In this document: positions 43,524-50,388 of the stretch, one piece after another | How the letters are laid out: the number at the start of each line of letters is the position of its first letter | Numbering within the stretch: position 1 is the stretch's first letter | DNA from: Chryseobacterium taiwanense | GTDB lineage: Bacteria; Bacteroidota; Bacteroidia; Flavobacteriales; Weeksellaceae | DNA: 64,000 bases | Direction of reading: 5' to 3' | Assembly (NCBI RefSeq): GCF_000813825.1 | Contig: NZ_JWTA01000015.1 | Coordinates: 248,001 to 312,000, forward strand | The notes under the pieces: model-generated | Told to the model about the DNA's origin: nothing | Database searches by the model: none | The model's input: only the letters and a program-made list of their open reading frames with translations | Position numbers and translations under genes: made by a program

Positions 43524-45515
43524 TTAATTCTGCAGAGATAAATAAATTCTCTGGTTTCTACTTATTGTTGTGCCTTCCAATGGGAATTGCTGGGTAATTT
43601 TCCCAACTCCTTTGAAATCGACGCGATAGCCTAAATTTTCCAATTGCGGGATTACATTTTTACCGATCAATCCTACCACATTAGGCATTTGTTTATTATT
43701 AACTGCTACTTTCACATTAGGTTCCACCATTTTGTTAAGGTCTACCTTGTTGCTAACGAGCATTTCTCTTTCAATATTTTGTGGTGTCTTCAGGAAAGTC
43801 TTTCCTGCAATTTCTTTAAACACCGGTGCTGAAACAGTTCCTCCGTAAAATCCTTTTGCTGTATTCGGTTCGCTGATCATCACATAACACGTATATTTCG
43901 GATTATCTGCCGGGTAAAAGCCTGCAAATGACGCACGATATTTCATGGGACCAGGCAACCAATACTCAAATCTTGCTGTTCCTGTTTTTCCTGCCATTTT
44001 CAAATTGGGTGTGAAAATACTTTTTCCAGTTCCTTTTTCTACGGCTTTTGTTAACGCATGAGTCATCATTTTAATAGCCTTTTCAGAGGCCATTTTATTC
44101 ACCATTACTTCCGGTTTTGCGTTGTACATCACCTTTCCGTCTTTCATGATTTTATCGATGAATAATGGCTTTAGCATTTTACCACCATTAGCAACTCCAT
44201 TGTAGAAAGTTGCTAATTGTAAAAGGTTGATATTTGAAGCGTATCCGTAAGCTAATGAAGCTAGAGCAGCAGGATTCCATCTTTTGCTTTCCGGAGTTAC
44301 AAATCTTGGTTTTGTGATTCCCGGAAGTTCTATGTCCATTTTATCGAATAGCTTCCAGCGTTTTAGATGATCCAGAAAAATCTGTGGATTATCTGAATAG
44401 TATTTTGTAATCAGTTTTGCAGAACCGACGTTGCTCGATTTTGCTAAAACATCACTGATATCATAAGTTCCGCCACCGTGGCCGTCTGAAATTCTTTGTT
44501 TTGCATACACCCAAACTCCATTGCCTACATCTACTGTTGTGTTTTCATCAATGAAACCGTCGTCCATTGCTGCTAATAATGAGATGGTTTTAAAGGTAGA
44601 GCCGGGTTCAATATTATCTTTTAAAGCATAATTGTAAGAATCTACATAGTTTCCATCATCGTCTCTTCTTAAATTAACCATGGCACGAACTTTCCCAGTT
44701 TCTACTTCCATTACAATGACCGTTCCGTGCTTTGCTTCGAAATTGATCAATTGCTTTTGAAGTGCAGAGTGTGCAATGTCCTGAATTCTAAGATCTAAAG
44801 TGGTGTAAACGTCTTCACCGTCAACAGGTTCCTGAACTTTCCAGAAATCAATTGGCTTCCATTGGGATGAGTTGATTCTCTGCTCTAATCTTTTTCCGTC
44901 GGTTCCTCTTAGATATTTTGAGAATGCTCCTTCAAGACCGGCTTTGTGTTCTCCATCATCCATTCCGATCGTTCCGGATCCGATTTCTGAAGTTGCCAAT
45001 TCTCTCTTATAATTTCTGTCTACAATGAAACCTCCTTTATTTTTTCCTTTTTTGAAGATTGGGAATTTTCGGATTCTGTCGTACTGGTCAAAATCCAGGC
45101 CTCTTGCAAGAGTGTAATATTGATTTTTCTTTTTTCTTTGTTCGTCGAATTTTTTTCTGAATTCACCTCTGGACTTTCCGAACATTTTGCTTAAAGAATC
45201 TGTCAACGCACCAATGTTGTTGGTGTAAACAGTGTCTTTCATTGTTTTGAAATCCAGATAGATGTCGTAGCGCATCACTGTTGTCGCAAGAATTGAACCA
45301 TCGGAAGCGAATAGGTTTCCGCGGGCAGCCTTCAGAGTGGCTTCACGATAGTTTTTATTAATGTAATCGTCTTTAATTTCCTGAACATTAGTATTTTGTA
45401 AGATAATAATTCTTGCCAAAAACATTACAAACACGCACAAAGCTACCACTGCGAAGAGGTAGCCCCATCTTAACGTTTTTTTACGTTTGTTGTCGTATTC
45501 ATTTGGCTTTTGCAT
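43524..45515 (-). CDS. ftsI: Septal transpeptidase, class B penicillin-binding protein FtsI
   Basis: The 663-residue protein has a cytosolic basic start, one membrane helix (19-40), a dimerisation domain and the transpeptidase domain with SxxK (Ser306-TFK309), SxN (Ser360-Ser-Asn362) and KTGT (510-513). A PASTA domain (about 603-663, MPNVVGLIGKNVIPQLENLG) closes the protein. It crosslinks septal peptidoglycan beside FtsW and is a beta-lactam target. It overlaps the ftsL-like gene by 17 bases. Confidence 0.96.
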   Translation of the reverse strand: MQKPNEYDNKRKKTLRWGYLFAVVALCVFVMFLARIIILQNTNVQEIKDDYINKNYREATLKAARGNLFASDGSILATTVMRYDIYLDFKTMKDTVYTNNIGALTDSLSKMFGKSRGEFRKKFDEQRKKKNQYYTLARGLDFDQYDRIRKFPIFKKGKNKGGFIVDRNYKRELATSEIGSGTIGMDDGEHKAGLEGAFSKYLRGTDGKRLEQRINSSQWKPIDFWKVQEPVDGEDVYTTLDLRIQDIAHSALQKQLINFEAKHGTVIVMEVETGKVRAMVNLRRDDDGNYVDSYNYALKDNIEPGSTFKTISLLAAMDDGFIDENTTVDVGNGVWVYAKQRISDGHGGGTYDISDVLAKSSNVGSAKLITKYYSDNPQIFLDHLKRWKLFDKMDIELPGITKPRFVTPESKRWNPAALASLAYGYASNINLLQLATFYNGVANGGKMLKPLFIDKIMKDGKVMYNAKPEVMVNKMASEKAIKMMTHALTKAVEKGTGKSIFTPNLKMAGKTGTARFEYWLPGPMKYRASFAGFYPADNPKYTCYVMISEPNTAKGFYGGTVSAPVFKEIAGKTFLKTPQNIEREMLVSNKVDLNKMVEPNVKVAVNNKQMPNVVGLIGKNVIPQLENLGYRVDFKGVGKITQQFPLEGTTISRNQRIYLSLQN

Positions 45516-45864
45516 CTGTACTGTCCAGTTTTATTAGCAGTTTATGAGGATGGTTTTCCAAGGTCATCAAAGAATCCCGTGCAACTTCTTTCCCCAGTTC
45601 CGATTCCATTTTTACTTTTATCAGCTTACTTTGTGCGTAAGCATTTCTCGATTTATATTCTTCTGTTTCTTCTTTTAAAGCATTAACAATCTTTATCTTT
45701 TTATTGACGAGATGGTTACTGTAAATCATACTCATCATTAGGATAAACAACAGGAGGAAATACTTATAATGTATTTTGATCTCATCGCGATTCAGGAAAT
45801 TTCCTTTTATAATATCTATAAAAGTTAATTTTTTCTGAGGACGATTTGTTGTTCTTTTTGCCAC
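45499..45864 (-). CDS. FtsL-like cell division protein
   Basis: The 121-residue bitopic protein has a basic cytosolic start (MAKRTTNRPQKKL), one membrane helix (about 33-50, YKYFLLLFILMMSMIYSN) and a coiled-coil outer region (VNALKEETEEYKSRNAYAQS). Size, topology and the place between rsmH and ftsI fit FtsL, which with FtsQ and FtsB activates FtsWI. Sequence identity to FtsL is too low to be certain by eye. It overlaps ftsI by 17 bases. Confidence 0.8.
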   Translation of the reverse strand: MAKRTTNRPQKKLTFIDIIKGNFLNRDEIKIHYKYFLLLFILMMSMIYSNHLVNKKIKIVNALKEETEEYKSRNAYAQSKLIKVKMESELGKEVARDSLMTLENHPHKLLIKLDSTDAKAK

Positions 45865-45872
45865 GCTTTATA

Positions 45873-45936
45873 ATTGATGATTAATAAATGATAATCGATG
45901 CTTGAGATCATTTATCACTTATAGTTTATCATTTAT
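45873..45936. repeat. Degenerate inverted repeat of ATAAATGATAA words (rsmH-ftsL gap)
   Basis: ATAAATGATAA at 45884-45894 pairs with TTATCATTTAT at 45926-45936, with further GATGATT / ATCATTTATCA words between. The right end covers the rsmH stop codon. Confidence 0.7.
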
Positions 45937-46826
45937 ACTTTTATTCCTGTTCTCATTTTAGCACTTCTGGCTCTTGAGTTTTCTTCGATCTCCTGGTCGT
46001 CCGGAATGATCGCTTTGCTCTTTACCAGTTCAAATGCTTTTTTATAGTTTCCGTAAATGTCTCTTTCAGGTTCTCCTTCAAACATTCCGTTTTTCAAAAA
46101 TCGTTTTACCAGTCTGTCTTCTAGAGAGTGGTAAGAAATAACAACCAGTCTTCCTTCCGGTTTTAAAACATTGTACGCCTGAACAAGCATTTCTTTTAAA
46201 ACTTCAAGCTCTTGGTTTACTTCAATTCTTATTGCTTGAAATAATTGAGCGTAAAACTTGTTCACTTTATGTGGCGGAAGATAACTGAATAATTTTTTCA
46301 GATCTTCTGTTGTATCAATGCTTTTGGTTTTTCTATGATGAACGATGTCTCGGGCTAATTTTCTGGCTTCTCTCAGTTCGCCATAGTAATAAAAAATATC
46401 AGCAAGCTGTTCTTCTTCATAATCGTTGATGACTCTTTTGGCATCAAGACCTTGCATCACATTCATTCTCATATCCAATGGAGCGTTGCTTCTTGTAGAG
46501 AAACCTCTTTCTGCTTCATCGAATTGATGAGAAGAAACTCCCAGGTCAGCGAGAACTCCGTCAATCTGAGAAATTCCATACATTAATAAAGAGTTTTCCA
46601 GAAATCTGAAATTCTGATTAATTAATGTAAATCTCGGATCGTCAATTGTATTTTTTAGAGCGTCTAAATCCTGATCAAAACTGAACAATCTTCCTTTGTC
46701 TGAAAGTCTGCTCAATATTTCTCTGGAATGACCACCTCCTCCAAAAGTACAGTCCACATATATTCCGTCTGGATTCGTTACCAAATCATCTACACTTTGC
46801 TTCAACAAAACGGGGTTATGATACAT
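45933..46826 (-). CDS. rsmH: 16S rRNA (cytosine(1402)-N(4))-methyltransferase
   Basis: The 297-residue SAM-dependent enzyme shows YVDCTFGGGGHSREIL (SAM loop), VLADLGVSSHQFDEAERGFS, the DMRMNVMQG stretch and VVISYHSLEDRLVKRFLK, all RsmH hallmarks. It methylates C1402 in the ribosomal P site. Its place directly after mraZ at the head of the dcw cluster is conserved across bacteria. Confidence 0.97.
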   Translation of the reverse strand: MYHNPVLLKQSVDDLVTNPDGIYVDCTFGGGGHSREILSRLSDKGRLFSFDQDLDALKNTIDDPRFTLINQNFRFLENSLLMYGISQIDGVLADLGVSSHQFDEAERGFSTRSNAPLDMRMNVMQGLDAKRVINDYEEEQLADIFYYYGELREARKLARDIVHHRKTKSIDTTEDLKKLFSYLPPHKVNKFYAQLFQAIRIEVNQELEVLKEMLVQAYNVLKPEGRLVVISYHSLEDRLVKRFLKNGMFEGEPERDIYGNYKKAFELVKSKAIIPDDQEIEENSRARSAKMRTGIKV

Positions 46827-46866
46827 ACTTAAGTTGTGTTTTTTTTCGCTTTAATAATCAGCGTAA

Positions 46867-47325
46867 TTATTCTTCATCGAAAGAGCCCATTACATCTTCG
46901 GCAAGACTGGCGAAATCGGCTTCATTGGTAGAAATTACCTTTTCGTAGGCTTCTTTGTCCCAAATTTCAAACAATTCTCCAGCGCTTGTAATGACAATGT
47001 CTTTCTGAAGATTTGCAAAATGAGTCAGATCTTTAGAGATCTGTAATCTTCCTGCGTTGTCCAGTTCCACTGTTTTTACTCCTGCCGTAAACATTCTAAT
47101 GAAATCAGCATTCTTTTTAATGAATCTGTTAAGTTTATTAATTTTGCCCATCACTTTATCCCATGCATTCATAGGGTAAACTTCCAGGCAAGGTTGGAAC
47201 ACAGATCTTTTGACTACAAACGCCTTGTCGTCGAAGTTTTCCATCTGTTTGATTAAAGATGAAGGAACTTTTAAGCGGCCTTTGTCGTCAATTTTACACT
47301 CATATGTCCCAATGAAACTTTTCAT
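46867..47325 (-). CDS. mraZ: Transcriptional regulator MraZ
   Basis: The 152-residue protein has two SpoVT/AbrB-type half-repeats: KSFIGTYECKIDDKGRLKVPSSL at the start and TVELDNAGRLQISKDL in the second half, each with the DxxGRxxxP/S signature. MraZ forms ring oligomers that bind direct repeats ahead of the dcw operon and repress it. I start it at the ATG giving MKSFIGTY; a longer frame would add 13 residues encoded by the operator region itself. Matching repeats lie 24-58 bases upstream. Confidence 0.95.
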   Translation of the reverse strand: MKSFIGTYECKIDDKGRLKVPSSLIKQMENFDDKAFVVKRSVFQPCLEVYPMNAWDKVMGKINKLNRFIKKNADFIRMFTAGVKTVELDNAGRLQISKDLTHFANLQKDIVITSAGELFEIWDKEAYEKVISTNEADFASLAEDVMGSFDEE

Positions 47326-47331
47326 TTGGAG

Positions 47332-47339
47332 CAAATTTA
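47332..47339 (-). promoter_or_regulatory. Candidate -7 element of the dcw operon
   Basis: Read leftward the bases are TAAATTTG (TAnnTTTG). It ends only six bases before the mraZ ATG, so the transcript would have almost no leader, or the real promoter lies farther upstream. Confidence 0.4.
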
Positions 47340-47348
47340 TATAATAAT

Positions 47349-47383
47349 TTCCAAAATTTCCCACTTTTTCCCACTTTTTCCCT
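47349..47383 (-). promoter_or_regulatory. MraZ operator: four direct repeats with 10-bp period
   Basis: Read toward mraZ, the pentamers AGGGA, TGGGA, TGGGA and TGGAA occur at 47383-47379, 47373-47369, 47363-47359 and 47353-47349, exactly one helical turn apart. The known MraZ box is a set of TGGGN repeats spaced by five bases upstream of mraZ. The match in sequence, spacing and place is close. Confidence 0.8.
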
Positions 47384-47567
47384 TAATGTTAATAAGTTTT
47401 ATCAAAGATTGAGTTTTAAGGGTTTAATTATTTGATATGAAGAGGGTTGTGATTGTTATTATTTGCGCCATAACAAAGAGAATTTCAAAAAAATAGCTAA
47501 AAAAAGGATTATTATGTTATTTTTATTTTAAATTAGAGTAATCAAAATATTTTTGAGGTTTAATTTG

Positions 47568-47575
47568 TATTTTTG
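47568..47575 (+). promoter_or_regulatory. -7 promoter element before the hydrolase gene
   Basis: TATTTTTG fits TAnnTTTG, 23 bases before the ATG at 47599. It is divergent from the dcw promoter. Confidence 0.5.
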
Positions 47576-47598
47576 CAAGGCTTTATTACAGGCATTAT

Positions 47599-48360
47599 AT
47601 GATATTTAGTACAAAAAAAGAAAAGAAATATACCTTTGTAGAAGCGGGGGAAGGACATCCATTGGTGTTGTTGCACGGTTTGATGGGTGGTTTGAGTAAT
47701 TTCGATAAGATGGTCGATTTTTTTTCAAACAGAGGTTACAAAGTATATGTTCCTCAGTTACCGATCTACGATTTGCCGGTACTCAATACCAATCTTACGA
47801 CTTTAGCAAAATATATTATAAAATTTATTGAAAGCCATGTTGGAGGTCCGGTAACAATTGTCGGAAATTCAATGGGAGGTCATGTCGGGTTAATTTTGAC
47901 TTTAGCAAGACCTGATTTGGTTAAAAATCTCGTTCTTACCGGAAGTTCTGGTTTATACGAAAGAACTTTTGGGGATAGTTTCCCAAGAAAAAACGACCGT
48001 TCTTATATCAGAAAGAAAACGGAAGAGGTTTTTTATGATCCTGCTGTTGCTACTGAAGACTTGGTAGATGAAGTTTTCGGAGTGGTAAATGACAGAATGA
48101 AGGGGATTAAAACCGTAATGTTGGCAAGAAGCGCCATCAAACACAATATGTTGAATGATTTGCCTAAGATTTTGACGCCAACGTGTCTGATATGGGGAAA
48201 ACAGGATAATGTAACACCTCCTGAAGTTGCAGAGGATATGCACAAGTTTATTCCAAATTCGGATCTGTTCTGGATTGATAAATGTGGTCATGCAGCAATG
48301 ATGGAAAAACCAGATGAATTCAATGAAATTCTTTATAGCTGGATAAAAGATAAAGTTTAA
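47599..48360 (+). CDS. Alpha/beta-fold hydrolase
   Basis: The 253-residue protein has the oxyanion segment LVLLHGLMGGLSNF, the nucleophile elbow VGNSMGGHVG with Ser91, an acid in IWGKQDNVTPP and the catalytic His in DKCGHAAMMEKPDEF. The full triad is intact and no signal peptide is present, so it is a cytosolic esterase or related hydrolase of unknown substrate. It is divergent from the dcw operon and ends at its own terminator. Confidence 0.92.
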   Translation: MIFSTKKEKKYTFVEAGEGHPLVLLHGLMGGLSNFDKMVDFFSNRGYKVYVPQLPIYDLPVLNTNLTTLAKYIIKFIESHVGGPVTIVGNSMGGHVGLILTLARPDLVKNLVLTGSSGLYERTFGDSFPRKNDRSYIRKKTEEVFYDPAVATEDLVDEVFGVVNDRMKGIKTVMLARSAIKHNMLNDLPKILTPTCLIWGKQDNVTPPEVAEDMHKFIPNSDLFWIDKCGHAAMMEKPDEFNEILYSWIKDKV

Positions 48361-48376
48361 ATTAAAATAAAAAATG

Positions 48377-48410
48377 ACCATTAAGAGCTTTTTCTTAATG
48401 GTTTGTTTTT
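48377..48410 (+). terminator. Intrinsic terminator after the hydrolase gene
   Basis: ACCATTAAGA pairs with TCTTAATGGT, loop GCTTTT, then TTGTTTTT. Confidence 0.85.
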
Positions 48411-48428
48411 CTAAAATATTCTATAAAA

Positions 48429-49052
48429 ATGGTTATTAAAACAGCAAACTTTGTAAAAAGTAGTGGAAAATGGCAAGATTGCCCGGAACCTACAATTCCC
48501 GAATATGCATTTATCGGAAGATCGAATGTTGGGAAATCTTCGTTGATTAATGCAATGATGAATCACAAAGATTTGGCTAAAACATCACAGACTCCGGGGA
48601 AAACACAGCTTATTAATCATTTCTTAGTCAATGAAAGTTGGTATTTAACCGATTTACCGGGGTATGGATATGCAAAGGTTTCAAAGTCAATCAGAAAAGA
48701 TTTTGAAAAGCTGATCACCAATTATATTTTAAACAGAAGAAACTTAGTGAATCTTTTTGTGTTGGTAGACTCCAGACATAAACCTCAGGCTATTGACTTG
48801 GAATTCATTCAATGGTGTGGGGAAAGTGGAGTACCGTTTTCAATCGTATTTACAAAAGTTGATAAGCTGAAACCAAATATTGCGATTAAAAATGTAGAGG
48901 ATTATAAAGCGGAACTTCATAAAACCTGGGAAGATCTTCCGGAGTTGTACGTGACTTCTGCGGAAAAGAAAACCGGAGGTGATGAAATTTTAAGTTTCAT
49001 TCAAAAAACCAATGAATTTTTGGCTAATAATAATGTAAGCTTCGATGAGTAA
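48429..49052 (+). CDS. engB: Ribosome biogenesis GTP-binding protein EngB (YihA/YsxC)
   Basis: The 207-residue TRAFAC GTPase has G1 GRSNVGKSS (30-38), G3 LTDLPGYGYA, G4 FTKVDKL and G5 TSAEKKTG. The GYGYAKVSK segment is specific to this family. It acts in late assembly of the 50S subunit. The next gene overlaps its end by eight bases. Confidence 0.96.
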   Translation: MVIKTANFVKSSGKWQDCPEPTIPEYAFIGRSNVGKSSLINAMMNHKDLAKTSQTPGKTQLINHFLVNESWYLTDLPGYGYAKVSKSIRKDFEKLITNYILNRRNLVNLFVLVDSRHKPQAIDLEFIQWCGESGVPFSIVFTKVDKLKPNIAIKNVEDYKAELHKTWEDLPELYVTSAEKKTGGDEILSFIQKTNEFLANNNVSFDE

Positions 49053-49494
49053 TATTATCTGGAAAATTAAAACTTTTGATGAGTTTACCGTTCCCGAGTT
49101 GTATGCCGTTTTAAAAGCAAGAATCAATGTTTTTGTCATTGAACAGAATTGTCCTTATCCTGATTTGGATGATTATGACCAAAAAGCAGTTCATATTTGG
49201 GCGGAAGAAGATGGAGAAGTACTTGCCAATTGCCGAATTTTCGATAAAGGGATAAAATACGACGAAACCTCAATCGGAAGAGTGTTGACGACTGAAAAAG
49301 CAAGAGGTAAAAACTTAGGAAGACAGTTGATAAAATATGCATTAGAAACGATTGAAAACCGTTTTCATACTTCTGAGATCAGAATTTCTGCACAGGATTA
49401 TCTATTGAAATTCTATTCTGAGTTCGGATTTGTAGATACTGGGAAAAAATATTTAGAAGACGATATTCCGCATACGGAAATGTTGAGAAAATAA
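49045..49494 (+). CDS. ElaA-like GNAT family N-acetyltransferase
   Basis: The 149-residue protein opens WKIKTFDEFTVPELYAVLKA and continues with RINVFVIEQNCPYPDLDDYD, which is typical of the ElaA subfamily. The acetyl-CoA loop is TTEKARGKNLGRQLIKYAL, followed by the conserved IRISAQDYLLKFYSEFGF. Substrate is unknown. It overlaps engB by eight bases and is probably co-translated with it; the palindromic terminator follows its stop by six bases. Confidence 0.92.
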   Translation: MSNIIWKIKTFDEFTVPELYAVLKARINVFVIEQNCPYPDLDDYDQKAVHIWAEEDGEVLANCRIFDKGIKYDETSIGRVLTTEKARGKNLGRQLIKYALETIENRFHTSEIRISAQDYLLKFYSEFGFVDTGKKYLEDDIPHTEMLRK

Positions 49495-49495
49495 A

Positions 49496-49529
49496 GAAAA
49501 GCGAGTAAATTAATTTACTCGCTTTTTTT
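49496..49529. terminator. Bidirectional terminator (22-bp perfect palindrome)
   Basis: GCGAGTAAATTAATTTACTC plus GC (49501-49522) is a perfect palindrome with T-tracts on both sides (TTTTTTTG rightward, TTTTCTTTATTTT leftward). It ends elaA and, on the other strand, would end the short transcript from the promoter at 49616. Confidence 0.9.
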
Positions 49530-49612
49530 GACAGTTTTATATGGAATGTGTTTTTATGGTTATTAGTTTAATTACATTCAGAACAATAAGATCTGTCAAC
49601 ATATTGTTTGCA
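49498..49612 (-). ncRNA. Candidate short transcript downstream of the response regulator (RNA or microprotein)
   Basis: Between a good leftward -7 element (49616-49623) and a perfect palindromic terminator (49501-49522) lies about 110 bases with no known gene. Upstream of the -7 element sits a copy of the TTACGG-N4-CCGTAA operator. The unit thus has operator, promoter and terminator. It could be a small RNA, or carry the 21-codon frame at 49537-49602. No family is recognised. Confidence 0.45.
49537..49602 (-). CDS. Possible 21-aa hydrophobic microprotein
   Basis: ATG at 49602 opens MLTDLIVLNVIKLITIKTHS and one further Ile, then a stop. It is short and hydrophobic, and its start falls 13 bases after the -7 element. 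It is offered only as an alternative coding reading of the short transcript. Confidence 0.2.
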   Translation of the reverse strand: MLTDLIVLNVIKLITIKTHSI

Positions 49613-49615
49613 GTT

Positions 49616-49623
49616 CAAAAATA
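49616..49623 (-). promoter_or_regulatory. -7 promoter element of the short transcript
   Basis: Read leftward the bases are TATTTTTG, a full match to TAnnTTTG, preceded by CATC. The operator at 49645-49660 ends 21 bases upstream, in the -33 position. Confidence 0.55.
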
Positions 49624-49644
49624 GATGGATAAAATTTAGTAACC

Positions 49645-49660
49645 TTACGGGTTTCCGTAA
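49645..49660. promoter_or_regulatory. Operator copy 1, TTACGG-N4-CCGTAA
   Basis: TTACGGGTTTCCGTAA is a 6-bp inverted repeat with 4-base spacer. A second copy occurs at 52612-52627. Both lie 21-22 bases from a TATTTT(T)G element that is preceded by CATC. Likely the binding site of the neighbouring response regulator. Confidence 0.55.
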
Positions 49661-49667
49661 AAAACAA

Positions 49668-49698
49668 AAAAACCTTTCAAAAAAATTGAAAGGTTTTT
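49668..49698 (-). terminator. Intrinsic terminator after the response regulator
   Basis: AAAAACCTTTCAA pairs with TTGAAAGGTTTTT; read leftward it is followed by TTTGTTTTTT. It separates the regulator operon from the short transcript unit. Confidence 0.88.
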
Positions 49699-49711
49699 AT
49701 TTAAAGCCAGA

Positions 49712-50377
49712 TTAAATAATTCCAATGTCCTTACAGAATGCGACCAATTGTTCGTTGCTCGTCACTTCAAGACCTTCTTTGAGACTATTTAATTTTTTCT
49801 CAACACTGCTTAAGCTATTAGGTTTGATTCCTTTTTCCTGGAGATGTATCGGAATGTATTTTTGCAATATTCCTTTGGATAATAATGAGACAAGAGTAAT
49901 ATCATAAGCGGTAAACTCATAGCTGTTAAGTTTTTTTACCTCATTTTTTAAATCAAATGATAAATAATCTTCATTAATAAAAACAGAAGCGATGGATTTT
50001 TTTAATTCTTTTGAATCGTTTCTGGCTTTACGAACATAACCATTGATTTGATAATCTTTGAAAAGAGTATCTATAATTCCGGACTTCTGTTCCCCGGAAA
50101 ATACAATAACTTTTAGGGAAGGATGAACTTCCTTTACTTTTTGAATCAAATCTTCTCCGCCTTTGATACGTTGTGTATAATGATCTTCTTCGAAAGAAAG
50201 ATCTGTGATCAACAGGTCATAAGGATCGTTCTCACGGATAGCTTTTTTTACTTTTGCCAAAGCATCATCACAATAATATACATAATCAACTTTTGGAATA
50301 TTAAGATCTTCTAATGTTTTTTGGACAGAGTAGCTACTCATTTCGTGGTCCTCGGCAATTAAAATTTTTTTAAACAT
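49712..50377 (-). CDS. Response regulator with degenerate LuxR-like C-terminus
   Basis: The 221-residue protein has a receiver domain (1-125) with E9/D10, phospho-acceptor Asp59 (LLITDLSFEED) and the switch Ser in VIVFSGEQ. The C-terminal 75 residues (ELTAYDITLVSLLSKG-like opening, LSSVEKKLNSLKE) keep the helix pattern of a LuxR helix-turn-helix but lack its usual core residues. It would act on DNA when phosphorylated by the kinase 11 bases upstream. The repeated operators nearby are its most likely targets. Confidence 0.88.
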   Translation of the reverse strand: MFKKILIAEDHEMSSYSVQKTLEDLNIPKVDYVYYCDDALAKVKKAIRENDPYDLLITDLSFEEDHYTQRIKGGEDLIQKVKEVHPSLKVIVFSGEQKSGIIDTLFKDYQINGYVRKARNDSKELKKSIASVFINEDYLSFDLKNEVKKLNSYEFTAYDITLVSLLSKGILQKYIPIHLQEKGIKPNSLSSVEKKLNSLKEGLEVTSNEQLVAFCKDIGII

Positions 50378-50388
50378 TTTTTTAGTTT

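Noticed and set aside
47326-47364. 13-residue longer start of MraZ
   Set aside because: It lies over the candidate -7 element and the MraZ operator repeats.
49568-49618. A 16-residue Cys-containing peptide (NCKQYVDRSYCSECN) on the minus strand with a TTG start
   Set aside because: The TTG is the end of the TATTTTTG -7 element, so it would lie upstream of the transcript start. No ATG, GTG or other start precedes it in frame.
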